Notes: generated by a model not told the origin, from the letters alone. Numbered from the stretch's first letter, positions 1 through 12,380 are shown. The stretch is DNA of 64,000 nucleotides from Rhodosorus marinus (GCA_029953675.1 JAMWBK010000005.1:1550001-1614000), one strand, 5' to 3'. A program made the numbers and translations.

Positions 1-62
1 AGTGAAACGTTGTTTCCTTTTTGCCGCTTCTGACTAGCATAATCTTGAATCTTGCTGCTCAG

Positions 63-823
63 AATCTGCCATCGAAGACTTGGACGAAGGTGCTGATGAC
101 TATGAAATGCAGAAGAGAATTCTGGAGCGCTCACTACCAGGGGTAGAAAGCGAGAAAATGAAGAGAAGAGCAATGGCTCATTGCGTCAGGTTTTCCCCCA
201 CAAGCCGAGCTTGGGCTGCAATGACGTCCGAAGGCCTTCTTATCTATTCCGCGGGTTCTAAATGGACCCAAAGCTTTGATCCAACCGCTCTCGAGGTGGA
301 TATTACAGCGGAAGCAGCGGAAGATGCTGCTGGGCGCTCTGACTATCCGCTCGCTATCCAAATCGCGATACGATACGGAGATTCCAAGGTGCTTTCCGAC
401 TTGATTTATCGAACACCAGTGGAGGCCTTCAGCTCCGTGCTCCAAAGCATCGAACCTCAGCATTTTGAAAAGTGAGTTCCGGGTATAAAGTGGTGATAGA
501 TGTATGGACCAAGCGTGCTAATCGCTTCTTTCTTCGGGCCTTTTAACAGATTGTTGACACTCCTGGTCTCGAGAATCGAACAGCGACCTTACATTGGTTT
601 CGACCTAGAGTTTACGAGAGCACTGTTGCTGGAGTTTGGCTACCGAGGACTACTTGGGGATCTGGAACTTGTCTCCGCGATTCGCGCGCTTCAGAGATCA
701 GTCAGCGGACATTGGGACCGTCTGTCGGGACTTTGTGAATCGAACGGACATAAGATCGACTTTATTCTCTCACAGTGTGTTTTGCCGAAGGACGAGGAGG
801 TGAATGGCCCTTCTGAACCCTAG
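63..823 (+). CDS. PWP2: Periodic tryptophan protein 2 (PWP2/UTP1), 3' part
   Basis: This is the C-terminal end of a gene that starts before the window. PWP2 is a WD40 protein of the UTP-B complex of the nucleolar small-subunit processome and acts in 18S rRNA maturation. Two exons are seen, 63..471 and 550..823, joined across a 78-nt GT-AG intron; the first begins after an AG at 61-62. The conserved block around VRFSPTSRAWAAMTSEGLLIY, where the last WD repeat leaves the propeller, is followed by the helical Utp12-type C-terminus (FDPTALEVDIT, then LAIQIAIRYGD). The stop is at 821-823. The tail after the Utp12 region is short. The family call is firm. Only about 227 residues are in view, so the propeller and start cannot be judged. 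Confidence 0.9.
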
Positions 824-2939
824 GAGAGCCAGTGAACACCTTTTTTTGCACAATGCCAGCCCCGCACCGTACAGCTGAGGTAGACAGAATACTTGTCTTA
901 CCACCGCGCTGAAGTTCTAGGACGTTTGACGAGTTGATTTTTTGAGGAAAGTCAGAATCGTTGAATGTAGCTATCAGCAGGCATGAGAGCTCTGCTCCGC
1001 ACTGGCTGGTGCTAACTTCAAGTCGCGTGTTTCAAGTGACGACTCGTACACGTTCGCGTCCCAGGAGGACTGAGACTACCTATACCAAACAGATGTGAAA
1101 TAGATGGTTGTCGATAGGTATCTACTATCCTAGTGCGAATTCACATGCCGATGACCGCTTGCCGTCAGGAACAGAAAAAGTCTGTTCATCCTCCACCAGC
1201 ATCGGGTTGAACGGGAGGCATGGATTCAGAGCGAAAGTCGGCGGAACACTGTGAACCAGACTTAAGGAATCTGACGATTTCTTCAGCGACGTCATCACCA
1301 CCACAGGAGCGAGTGACCCGTTCTTCTTAATACCACCGTTGGCATGGTGCTCCCCTTGGACGCGTTGTAAATAAATGCTTACGAACTAGGATACAATCGA
1401 GTCTCTCTGCATTAAGTAGACCTCTCACTAGTCACATCGTCATTCGAAACTGATGAACAGATGACCTACAATGGAGTTGTGCTTTTCGAAGCAGGGGGTC
1501 TTCGCCCTTGACGAACTCTCATGCCGCTCTCCTCTCTTCAGTGGCCTGATAGAACTAGGCGGACCCTTTGTTGGGACTGAGCTACTCGAGAGGTGTTGAG
1601 AACCTTGTACCAGCACAACGCCTTGGAGCGACTTGTGCTGCCCGCTTGGCATGCTTGGGAAAGTTGGAAAACTTACCTGCAGCCACTTCTGAGCCTTCTC
1701 TATCAGACCTGCTGGAAACTCAGCTGCTCTGGTACAACTTCGACAGTCAGAGATGACAGTCAAAGATTCACGTAAGGGTCCATTCGCTTGCGGTTTGCGT
1801 TGCTTAGGCCCCGTCGAGGGAAGGGCAGGAGCTTCCAATAGAGAATCAAGCTACAGAGAGGACGGCCCATAGCGGATAATAGTGTGAGTTAGGAAGCTCA
1901 TACGCCCTTAGGGAGGAGGGACTCAAGTTGTTGATCGAAAGGAGACATGGTTCATGACAACGAAATATGCATTCTCACAGGGTGAAATTCCGTGGTCACC
2001 GACTAGAGCAAGCAGTTTCTCCTCAACAGCCGAAGCCGGCCCAGCAGGATCATCTCCTTTCCACCAACACCCCAGCGACGTGTAACATTGCCCACCTACC
2101 CTTGGCCCGATGGAAAGTCCCGGAACATTGGGCACTTTGCTGGCCCACCAGATAATCTCTTTCAACCATTGCAACGACGGCAGCATTGGCCAAAACTCCC
2201 TTTTCGGCCCATGTCTACTGGTAGATCAACATTGGCCGTACCAAAGAGGGTTTTGGGCCAGGAAAAGATCTGGGAACATTGGGCACTTTCTATTCTACCA
2301 TGTTGTCCCGTAAGATATTGTCTCTTTTTTGATGAGCTCGTGCTTGCTCTCCGAAAGTCTGTTCCCTCCGCTACTTCGCAAACAGACGATGCCTGCCTAG
2401 CAAAGGTATGCATAGCCAGCCGCTTGCAAAGCGTACTTATGGAAATAGCTGACGAGCTCATCGTGAGAGAAATGTAACTAGTAAGGCCCTACTCTTTGCT
2501 CCTTTCTTGACTTGGTCAGTAGTTCACGACTTCTTTTGCGGCCTTTGGACCGTTGTTGAATATCTTGTTTTCCCCCCATTGTTCCTTTGACAGTCTTCCG
2601 GCTTAGGAGGTAAAACCTGAGCGCAGTTGCCGGCTCCTTCGCAGTGGGAGCTTTTTTGATTTGGGGAATCGCAACACCTCCGTTGATCAGAAGACGCAGG
2701 ATCTGCGGAAAGCCCTCGTCAGGCCGGTGGGAAACTCTACTTTTACGAAAGCGAGCAGGGAACGTCCCGGTGAGATGTAGGTGTATCTGAGGCGAAGCTT
2801 TAGTAATTGACTTTTATGTCTCAAGCAAGTGGCTAGCGTGTGAAAAATGCTATATACAAGTATTGAATCTTGGCCGGGGATTGAGTTCGAGTTTGCTTTT
2901 TTTTAGACGAACGTTTCAGCGGGGACAGTCGGGCGAGAG
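824..2939. other. Gap between PWP2 and the sulfotransferase gene
   Basis: About 2.1 kb without a recognisable gene. Open frames on both strands (for example 1440-1838 minus and 2088-2477 plus) overlap one another and match no family I know. A 17-bp word occurs twice around 2122-2289. The last 300 bases should hold the 3' UTR of PWP2 and the promoter of the next gene, but I see no clear motif. Confidence 0.5.
2122..2289. repeat. 17-bp direct repeat, 151 bp apart
   Basis: The word GGAACATTGGGCACTTT is present exactly at 2122-2138 and again at 2273-2289. Related ATTGGCC words lie between (near 2184 and 2230). It may be a decayed repeat or a pair of protein-binding sites. Nothing assigns a function. 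Confidence 0.5.
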
Positions 2940-4852
2940 ATGGATCACTTACTGAGGAGGAAGAACCGTTCGAATGATGCGGAGAATGGGCTTCAGGAGA
3001 AGGATTATGATTCAAAGACGAAGGCCCTGCCCAGGCTTCCGAGGCTAACCCGGCAGAACGCGAAGAGTTATGCTGTAGCGTTGGTACTGTGTCTCGTTTT
3101 ATGCTTTGTGCTGCTGAACGCGGCTAGAATGTTTTTGTTCAGAAATTTGCTGGGCTCTGGATCACAGACTTACCAAAATTACGAATTGAGGTTCGTGAAC
3201 AAGTCGACGGCGATGAGGCAGATGGATCGAAACATGATGATTACAGCAAATCATAGAATTAACCTAAGAGAGCACGAGAAATTCATGACGAGGTTAATGA
3301 CTGTTCTGGACAGGGAAATTTCTCATTGCAACTACACCAGAGGCAATGCGCTTAATCTGTGCTGTTTGGTGAGTAGGTGATTGCAGAACCATTTGCAATG
3401 GGGGATGTTCTCTAATACGCGCTCTTCCAAACTTGGAATCAGTTCCGGAAAAATAATGTGATGAGATGCTTCCCATCACTTATCGGAATTGGAGCACAGA
3501 AGAGCGGAAGCACGGTCCTCTTTGCACGCATGATGGTAGATTCAAGGATTCATCAGGGTGATAAGAAAGAGCATCATTTTTTCGACTTTGACGACAGATG
3601 GGTTTTCGGGGCCGGTATGTATCTAAGAAGCTTTCCGGGGTTAAACCAGCAACAGATTTACGAGGGAATTGCTGCGGAGTATACTCCGTCCTACATTCTT
3701 CCGAGAATGGCAATGCGCCGAATGCGAAACTTGCTTCCGCATTCACGTTTGTTGATGGTCGTTAGAGATCCCGTGGATAGGGCTTGGAGCGAGATTCAGA
3801 TGAAACTGCGAAACGACGAAGCGCTAGTTGCCTACACTCGAACGTTGATGGCCGATCAAGACATTTCTTCTTGCTTTGTCAAGTACGGGAACTCAGCTTT
3901 TTTCAAACATCGAGTTTGCCGATCAATCTCAAGAGCCGCTTTCTTTGCTTCGTTTTCGGATAGGGGAAACGCAACGAGATTTGACAAAGTCTTCAAAGCC
4001 TGTGTCCCTAAAAACCTGCAGAAAAGCCCAAGAGCGTTCGGCTTTCAGATTCGAGCCACGAGATTCTTCCGCAACACCACCAGGGTCAACGACTGCATTG
4101 ACCAGCTGAAGCTCTCGGACATGCCTGGCGAGACCTGGACACACTGTATGATTACTCCTCCGAAAGACATGATCGCGCTTGAGGATGACGAGCACGACAT
4201 AGTGCAGGATCTGTATAGGGAAAGAACTCAGCTCGCTAATTGCTTCAAGACTCAGCAAAGATTGTGTCACGGAATGGCAAACCGGAAACCTTCGGACATT
4301 AGCACGGACTATTTATACCGGGGTACGTACTATGTGCAATTCGGTTGGCCCTGCTCGCGGACGAGGAAGCGCTGTTCTGAACGTCGCGTATATCCCTTAC
4401 GCTACCTTTTGTGCAGGGCTTTACGCTTATCACATCGAGGAATGCTGGAGATGGTTTCCGAAGGAGCAGCTACTTGTAATTGAAAACGAGGAAGTGAAGT
4501 CAGAGCCGGATAAAGTTATGCAGAAGATGCTTCGGCACGCAGGACTGCCGCCAGTAGATGCTGGCAACGATGAAGACGCATGGAAAGAGTTCAGGAAGCA
4601 CTATCCGGGCTTTGAAGATTCTACAGGCTGGAAGCATTCGAAGCCTATGCCAGATATACCCGCGAAGGTAAGCAGAAAAAGGCTAGCTACATTCCCTGAC
4701 TCTCATCAATTCGCGGCCTTACGAGTTAGGTTCTGTTGCTTGTATAGGTTCGAGAATTCCTAGTTTACTTTTATGAGAAGCCCGGTCAAAGGCTGGAGGA
4801 GCTGATTGGGAGGAAGTTTCCGCATTGGCAGAAACCTCAAAGACTAGAGTAA
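2940..4852 (+). CDS. Type II membrane sulfotransferase (PAPS-dependent)
   Basis: Four exons (2940..3368, 3443..4322, 4417..4667, 4748..4852) give 554 residues. A basic cytosolic tail is followed by one membrane anchor at about residues 44-62 and a lumenal catalytic domain, the layout of Golgi carbohydrate sulfotransferases. The 5'-phosphosulfate loop reads GAQKSGST (residues 160-167). The 3'-phosphate site reads RLLMVVRDPVDRAWS. The late motif HIEECWRWFPKEQLLVIE resembles the heparan-sulfate/NDST-type Sulfotransfer_1 family. Such enzymes move sulfate from PAPS onto sugars. In an alga, sulfated wall or mucilage polysaccharide is a natural acceptor, but that is inference. The region between the PAPS loop and the late motif holds several Cys. 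The start is the first ATG upstream of the anchor. Confidence 0.85.
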
Positions 4853-6665
4853 CTCCCAGCATGTCTCAAGCACATCCCCTCACATTCTTCTTGTCATAAT
4901 ATTTCATATTTAGCCTGTGACTTGTCCCTAGTTGACACCTAATAACCCATAGGCGTACCTGTGCGCGCAGTTTTTGCTGAGCAACCGGGGGAGGGTTTTT
5001 GCAGCACTTTGTTAAGTTCGCCTAAGCAATCGTTGCTAAGCCGCGAAAGTAAATACCATTCTTAACTGAATCTACTCCAACATCTTTTGTCGGATGCGAG
5101 TTTTAATATCGAGGGCAAAACCTTCCTCAGCAGATTGCTGCCCAAACGAATCATCAGTTGCATTAAGGATTCGAAAAGTGCAGTGCTTGCATGGCGTACT
5201 TCTCGAAAAGATGGACATCGAGCTTGGAAACGTCCGCGCCGACCCTAGCGATCAAGATATAGCCCTGCTCGACAGGATTGGTACATGTTGGAGATTGCTG
5301 AGCTTCAGTACGGGGGCAGCAGATACTCGGGAAAAGAAATTTTTCAAGTTCTTACTGACGATGGGATGTCGGACATCCTCAAAGCTAATTCTCCGATGAA
5401 CATAAGGAGCAAGCAACCCTTTCCGATGTAGAGGTTTCCAACTTTGCTGATGTCAACAAGCAGTTCCACGCCGTGCATTTCCAGAACCACCTCATTCTGA
5501 ATGAGTCGCTTCATCCTTAACAAGAAACACGTTGCCACATACCTTTTCAGGGCTGTGACAGCGGGGGGAGGCATAGTTCTTCTTTGTGGGAAAGCAGGGG
5601 ATCAAAGAATTCAGCTCACCGACCAACCACCCGCACTGATGTACCAAGGAAGGATCCATCGCTTCCCTGAACCAATTCTTGTAAAAGTACAAGCTTTCCA
5701 TGATTAACCAAAGCATGACTCATTCTGATGAACGACCACCTGTCCTACCGTTCGCCCTGAACTATCTCTCAGAGGCAAACTCGAGAACTTCTTAAGCAAA
5801 ACATTCGACGGTAACATATTAACTATTCAATACCTTCCTGACCAATTAAAATACTGGCAGCTCGCGATTAGCGTAAATAGCTTAGTTATTTACACTTTAT
5901 TGGTTGATTCTATCCAATGAACATTCTTAAAGTACAGTACAGTGGACAATCATCCAATTAATCCAGAGAAATGTGCTTACTAGATTGGGTTGGGAGACAC
6001 CATTGGCGTGGACGCGGGCGTCCATGCTTAGAAGGTCACCAGTACATAGTCAATGTATTCTTTTGTAACGGAAAAGGGTTCCTTTAGCGAACGATGTTTT
6101 GGCCAAAGCTAAGCGAAAACTTCCCAATTCCTCCTGTCCTGGTGGACATGGACAGCCGTGGACGAGCAAAGTTCGGGAAGCTTTTTGCGCGCCACCGTCT
6201 TACAGACAGCCTTCAAGCTTGCTTTGATTACTTGTCTGGAGACAAGAGCACTTCTGTAGTTGATTAAGCAGAAATATCCGCTTTCTATTCCTTTTCGCAG
6301 AGGAAAAGGTTCCTCAGACCCGCCGCCCCCCTCCCCGGAGCCTAAGGACTGGCTGCCTTCGTTGACTTTCGTTAGCGAAGGCACCCCGTCCTTATGAACA
6401 GCTCCGCCGCAAGACCTCTTATCGGTGAAGTTCTTCGGCGTACGTACTAGATGCTCATTTGAAAGATTTCCGCAGTTCAAGTTGACGAGTTTGCTCTTCA
6501 CCAAAGCCCAAATGGAATTTGCACACTCGCCGTCGGCAACATTTTCTCGTCGATAGGCAGGCTCAGGATGCTGGAGCAAGGGGTATTTTGGATTACACCT
6601 CTCGCAGCTTTTTCCATTGACAGTGAGAGGTCCTAGTAGTTGGAGACTAGAAGACCTGAAACGTC
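4853..6665. other. Gap between sulfotransferase and BRX1
   Basis: About 1.8 kb. Scattered open frames occur at 5094-5720 on both strands, without family resemblance or matching splice sites. An orphan 156-codon frame lies at 6109-6579 and is listed separately. The stretch 5770-5960 is A/T-rich. Confidence 0.45.
6109..6579 (-). other. Orphan open frame, 156 codons, coding status unknown
   Basis: An uninterrupted minus-strand frame of 156 codons that I do not recognise. It includes a Gly/Glu-rich stretch (GSGEGGGGSEEPFP). The opposite strand also has a protein-like frame near 6113-6268 containing PIPPVLVDMDSRGRAKFGKL. It could be a decayed repeat or gene remnant, a real exon of an unknown gene, or chance. 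It stands alone, with no flanking exons in phase. Confidence 0.2.
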
Positions 6666-7505
6666 ATGGCTGAGATGACAAGAAGTGAGCTGAGAAGGAA
6701 CCGGGTGCTGGTTTTAAGCACCCGAGGGGTGACGGCTAGGTTTCGCCACTTGATGGAAGACCTGAGGAAGCTTCTTCCTCACGGGAAGAAAGAATCAAAG
6801 CTGGATACGAAGGATAGGCTGAGTTCAGCGAACGAAATCTGCGAGCTTAGGAACTGCAATTGGTGTCTGCTCTTCGAATGCAGGAAACATGAGGATCTGT
6901 ACATGTGGGTGACGTCAATACCCAACGGGCCTTCTGTGAAGTTTCACGTTAGCAATGTACACACTATGGCCGAGTTGAAGTTTGCTGGCAACAATCTTCT
7001 GTTTTCACGTGCGCTCCTGTCGTTTGACGAGAAGTTTAAGAGCACTCCACATTTCCGTCTGCTTAAAGAAATGCTAACCAACCTGTTCTCGGCGCCGGAA
7101 GGACACCGCAAAACGAAGCCTTTCGTGGATCATATCATCAGCTTTCATATTCTGGACAAACGTATTTGGATTAGGCATTATCAGATCGTTGAAGCGACGG
7201 AAGGTCTGAAGACAACGAAGGCTGAGAAGTCCTCATCATCGGATCTCGTTGAAATCGGTCCTAGGTTGGTGTTGAGCCCCGTTCGAATCTTTTCCGAGAG
7301 CTTTTACGGCTCTACGCTGTACGAGAATCCAGTCTTTGTGCATCCCAATGTAGTTCGGAGGATGCTCCGAAACCAGAACTCAAAAGCATATGAGAGGAGA
7401 ACAATTCGCAAGCAGAAGACGGAGAAGCGGAAACAGAAACTCGGAAGGGAGAAGAACCAGGTTGACAACATTTTCGCGGAAGAACCAGAAAGCGAGGAGG
7501 ACTGA
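6666..7505 (+). CDS. BRX1: Ribosome biogenesis protein BRX1 (Brix domain)
   Basis: A single-exon gene of 279 residues. The Brix domain fills nearly the whole protein, from RNRVLVLSTRGVTARFRHLM near the N-terminus through VKFHVSNVHTMAELKFAGN and FVDHIISFHILDKRIWIRHY to the conserved VEIGPRLVLSPVRIFSESF. BRX1 is a nucleolar factor for assembly of the 60S subunit. The N-terminal extension of other eukaryotic BRX1 proteins is almost absent here, since the domain starts about a dozen residues in. The C-terminus is a basic Lys/Arg-rich tail ending in an acidic patch. The gene converges with the Rab escort gene across about 215 bp. The ATG at 6666 is the first in frame. Confidence 0.93.
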   Translation: MAEMTRSELRRNRVLVLSTRGVTARFRHLMEDLRKLLPHGKKESKLDTKDRLSSANEICELRNCNWCLLFECRKHEDLYMWVTSIPNGPSVKFHVSNVHTMAELKFAGNNLLFSRALLSFDEKFKSTPHFRLLKEMLTNLFSAPEGHRKTKPFVDHIISFHILDKRIWIRHYQIVEATEGLKTTKAEKSSSSDLVEIGPRLVLSPVRIFSESFYGSTLYENPVFVHPNVVRRMLRNQNSKAYERRTIRKQKTEKRKQKLGREKNQVDNIFAEEPESEED

Positions 7506-7719
7506 ATGGACCCAGGTTTTGCTGCTTGGTACTGAAACCCAGGCTTCGGCAGCACAGCGGCGACATCGACCTCGTCCGTACGTTGACATTGGGCCAAACG
7601 GACCTAAGCGTTGAAGACGGGCTACTGGGTGTTCGTTTTCAATAGAATCGTTATCGTCTCAACTTAGCCCTAACATATTGAGCTATGTACACGCTAAGAA
7701 CAAGAGCACAGAAAGAATG

Positions 7720-9764
7720 CTACGTGGTTTGCGGAGATCCACTGCGGGCAAGGACTTCTTTGTCGTCCACCGGTTCCTCCTCAGTGGGGCTGGCGTCATG
7801 GCGTTGGTCGTAAGAGGCGTTCGCATCTCCTGGCTCGGAGCTCTCGCTGACTTCTGGAACGACGTTGACTGGTTCTGGAAACCATCCTTCGTCGGGGAAA
7901 TTTGATCGGAACAGAGCTTCTGCCTGTTCGATTGCGCTGTTTTGTATCATGATTTTAGGAAAGATAATTTGAGAAAATCTGGCTTGGATATTAAGGACCG
8001 GCGCGTATTAATGAAGTGGTATGCGGGTCGCGACTCTTACCCTGTAAAGTCAATCTCAACTGGTACATCATGAATCCATTCCAAGTTACTCGGACGGGAT
8101 CCATGTTCCTTTCTTGTCCACATTCGCTGCTTGAAGATTATTCCGCGAGAAATTTTCTCACTATAGCTCTCACCAAGTACGCGAGCCAAAGCACTGCGGA
8201 TGTCCTCTTCCGTACCCGAACCGTCAACGCATTCCGCGTACAAGACGAAATAGCCGTCGCCGCATACCCCCAGCGAGGAATCAACCTGCCAGACTCGAAC
8301 GGTCGACGTACGACTGCCAACGCCTTTTGGAACGATGACCAGCGTCCGTGAATGTCCATCCAAGATTGCTCTTTGAAGAACTCCCACAAACCTCCACACA
8401 ACGTCTTCCTCACCTGTGCGCAGGGCTTGTTAGCAAAAGGTGAAATGTTCCGTTGACCATGGGACTCAACTCACCTAGTCTACCAGGGTCGAACATCGAG
8501 GAAGCAAAAACATGCCTGGTGTTCAACCTATCGCCTGCAGTCGTCAAGATCCCAGAAACCGCTCCATCCTCAAGGAGAATTTCTTCAACGGCTCTGCGGA
8601 GAACGTATATGCTGCCGTTCACAGCAGAGATTCTACAGAAAGCCTGCGAAAGCTCGCTTCCACCGTAGTTGGTCAGTAGGAGCGCGTTTCCAGTTCCATA
8701 TCTGAGTACATTCAAGTCGTCCGTGGTTTCAGCTATAGATGGTTTCCCCCAGAAAAGGAAGTGGCGCAAATACCTCGCAAGAGATGAGAAATAGAGCTGC
8801 AGCAAGTCCCTGCCGTGCTGCACAGATATGGATTTTGGATCTTCAACAAATATGAGAGCGTTTGATATTAGGGTTCGAAGCTTTTCATTCAGCAACATCG
8901 CCTCCATGTACTCATCAAAGTTCGAGCTCGACATCTGCTTTTCTCTTTGCTCGTCGGTGGTGGTATCTGCCAGCGAAGATAGAATCAACTAAGCGTCTGT
9001 CCTTCTTTGGTCGAGATGGAGATATCGACAACCTTCTTAGACTACCTTCATCTGTGCAGATTTTTACAAACCTCATTAAGAGTCGCTTCTCTGGGGCGGA
9101 AATCAGTCGACTCTGGAAGACTTCAGATCTTTGCGAAGGACAAAATCGGCAGTACGAAGATTTGAGATCAGATCTTGGGCAGGGAAGATGGACGCTTCAC
9201 TTGTGAGCTACCTCGACTGAGGAACTCTTTGAATTCCTCCTGGAGTATCTCCAAAGTCCAAGAAAGACGCGTTCAAAGCTTTGAAGTCTACGTAGTCCCC
9301 CCCGCCAGACTTAACGAGAAGGTTTACCATTGTTCCGTTGCAGAACAAAGGCCGCGGGGTAATGTCCACGGAAGCCTAGAGAACGAGGATACGCAACCAT
9401 TAGGTCCGCTATGGATTCGAACTCGGGAACAACTAAGCCGCTGTACCTTTATTGCATCATCGACGGACCCGAAGTTCGCCACAACTTCAATCCGAGACTG
9501 GAGCGATCTATTAGCAAGTTTGATTCTCTCAGAATTGATGCTCTCCCAAGTGTCATTCTCTGTAGCCAGGCCATTAGGTATCTCAGAAGTCCTGATCAAT
9601 TCTTCGAGGTCGATTGTCGTCCAACTGTCGCCATAAGTGGACCCTTTCTCCAAATGAAGCACTTGCCGCCCCGTTCGAGCGATAGCGGCCGCAAGTATGG
9701 ACTCGGATATACCAGTGCCAACGATCACTACATCCACGTCGCCTATATCTATAGCAGCGTCCAT
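7720..9764 (-). CDS. CHM: Rab escort protein (Rab geranylgeranyltransferase component A)
   Basis: Six exons (9764..9447, 9375..9212, 9128..9046, 8966..8475, 8413..8041, 7978..7720) give 562 residues, with all five introns 60-80 nt and in phase. The GDI/REP family N-terminus DVVIVGTGISESILAAA is an FAD-fold GxGxxE-like dinucleotide motif. Later blocks are LFCNGTMVNLLVKSGG, VPQSRSEVFQSRLISAPEKR (conserved in REPs), YGTGNALLLTNYGGSELSQAF and the C-terminal NSAIEQAEALFRSNFPDEGW. REP binds newly made Rab GTPases and presents them to the prenyl transferase. A pairing with Rab GDI is less likely, because the C-terminal AIEQAEALF block is REP-specific. Its target class links it to the TBC RabGAP at 38 kb. 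Confidence 0.88.
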
Positions 9765-12380
9765 GCTTCAAACAGGCTGTAACCTCTTCCCACTGGGTCC
9801 GGGAATCACCTTAGTACCACGAAACTGGCCACCACATGTTAACCTCCCCAGCGGAAAGCGACAGCGCGACTTCCGATCAGCACCCGTTGTACTCCGATGC
9901 TCAAAGGCTTAAAGCTTGAAGCCAGGAAAGCCTGCCTTGACTGTGGGCTTGCAACCTTAACAGAACTCCATCGCATGGAATCTCAACACCCCATTTGATC
10001 GGTTTTCGAAGCCTGTTCAATTGATGCGAGTGATTGGACAGAAAAGAACGATCTTTCAATGTACGCTAATTAAGACTTTGCACGTGTTTTATATACCATC
10101 CAAAAAACAACACACGTCCTTAAGATATTAAAAACAAGGTCTTCTATCGAATAGACAATTCATACGTGTCTTGTAACTTTTATCCAATGATTTATCATCA
10201 AATGTCCCAAGGAGCTTTTGTTCTCCTCAAAAGGGGATTACATCTTGGCCACTTGAAATACGAAGCTCAAGCCCAATCATCGGCGGCGACTAGGGTTCTC
10301 GGTTCAATCAACTGAATCCTACCTCAGGATTTCCCGAATTATTTCAGATTGGTTGAGATGTATCCAATCAAAATCAAGTCTAAGCGACAGGTGTCGACTT
10401 TTCGGTTCGTTTCGTTAGCTTTTCACCAATGATTTTTTACCGAGTATGTTTTATGAACGAGACATGGCTATTGTTCGGACCCCTGATCCCCCTCCCCCTC
10501 CCCCTCTCTACTATTCGCCTATATTTTTTTCAGGGCTTCAACGAAAATATCTTTAGTTTCTGAACGTCCCCGGACGCCTTCAATACTTCCGCTACGGGGG
10601 GGGGGGTACGGGGGATGTCCTTGGCTTCCAAGCTCTTTGGTTCTTGCTGTGGTTTAGGGGGGCAGGTCGTTTCGCCTCACCACTATTTCTTCAGTAAAAC
10701 AACGAATATTGTTGAAAGGCCCGGTACGAGTCTAAATCGTGGACCGGATTTTCAGGGCTGTTGTGGCCGTTGCATAGACGGCTGGCAAACCGGCAGTGCA
10801 TAGAGTAGGCGTCATTGACTGATGAAAGATCCTATTAATTTTCTTCCAATCAACAGTCCTTGATGAATAGTTTTCTCTTCAAAAGAGGAAACTACGGTCA
10901 ATGAAAGATCTCCATCACAACCTTGCTTCCCACATCACAATTTTTTTCAACTATATTAGTCAATATTCGCTGTCCATTGTCCAATCATTGGGCCTTTAGT
11001 ATTGTTCGCATCTTCATTGGTTCAGACGACGATTTTTTTAGTCCCATTCAAATGTCAAACCAACTACCAAGTTCTTCCACCCCCCTCCCCCCGCCCCCCG
11101 GTGGCCATCACGTGTCAAAAAGGCTTTCAAAGAATTATTTACTACTAAACTATAAAAAACGTGTCTAAGGCTCTGTTGACGAGGAGGGAGTAAGCTGTTC
11201 TTTGATTCCGCCGGCATGGGAAACGAACCCCCCTCTCACCCCCCTCTCACCTTCCGAACTCGAAATTCACTGAAACTCCGCAAGATAGTTCGATTTGGCA
11301 CTGCGGACCCGGACCCCGCATCCGCACGGCGGAGATTTTACATGATCAAAATATTAAAATGGCTATACCCATGGTAAATCGTTCATCCACAAAAAGAAAA
11401 AATCATATTATCATTTATTTAGGTACATTATGTGACGAAATGGTTGCAAAGGAAAGGGGGGTAAATCGGAAGTTCGTTGAAAAATTCCACGTTGGCGCTT
11501 CACCCCCTTTAATAAATATGGGACGATTCTAGTAGCAATCACAAGGATTCATAGATTCTTTTTTTTTTCTCGCTTTCTTTAGTCCTCTTGCGAAGTTTTT
11601 TTTTGGTCGAAGCTGTCCTGCACAACGAGCGGTAGAAAGACACAAAGAAGAAAAACTAAAAACACAAAACAAAAAAAGTATGTACGCTAATATTTGTACG
11701 ACCATAGCGTATACATATACTCCAATGTTTAATAAAATAAGAGGCATGGACAATTTTTTTCGCGGTTTGAAGTCCTTTTCTCGCGTAAGGGGTGGTACGT
11801 TCTTCATCCCTCCTACGTCTGCTGGTCTCTTTAAGGCAACATGCCAAAATCACCCTCCCCTAGAAATTCTCAATTATCCGGTCGAGTTCGCTTAATATTT
11901 CAAAGGGTTAGATTTCATGTTAATTTTCTATTATTTGTATTTCAAAATTATTTAGCTTAATATTTGGTATGTAGGTTTGTGAATAAGAGTGGGTACGATC
12001 AGAAATAAGATGTTATGACTCAATTGTTTTAGGGGTTGTTTATTCCTACGTGAACGCTAACTAGCGACAAGCGGGGTTTTTCGTTACGGGGGGTTAAAGG
12101 GGATAGAAGATCGGGGATTGCATGCAGAACGAGTTTGTTCCCAGGGCTTTTTCCTTTCTTCGGGGGAAGAGGATCGTTGGGGAAGCTTTTATTTGTGAAA
12201 GGAGTTGGTGAGGGTTTGATAGAGGTGCACTCATTTGTGGTGAGGTCGTTGGAGAGGGCAGGAGAACGTGTCTGTTTCTTTTAGGGAAGGCTTGGTTGGT
12301 TGGTACTCTTACGGTGGAGGGTTTGTGTTCGTCTGCCTTCTTTTTTTTTTGAGTAGGATCGTATTTTTTTGCTTTTCGAG
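9765..12380. other. Long gap with G/C tracts between REP and ATPC
   Basis: About 2.6 kb with no gene I can support. It holds strand-biased homopolymer runs: CCCCCT repeats at about 10486-10507, a run of ten G at about 10598-10607, and C-rich runs at about 11080-11100 and 11230-11252. There are several A/T-rich stretches (11360-11440, 11900-11990). Short open frames at 11529-11895 are low complexity. REP and ATPC are divergent, so both promoters should lie here. Confidence 0.5.
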
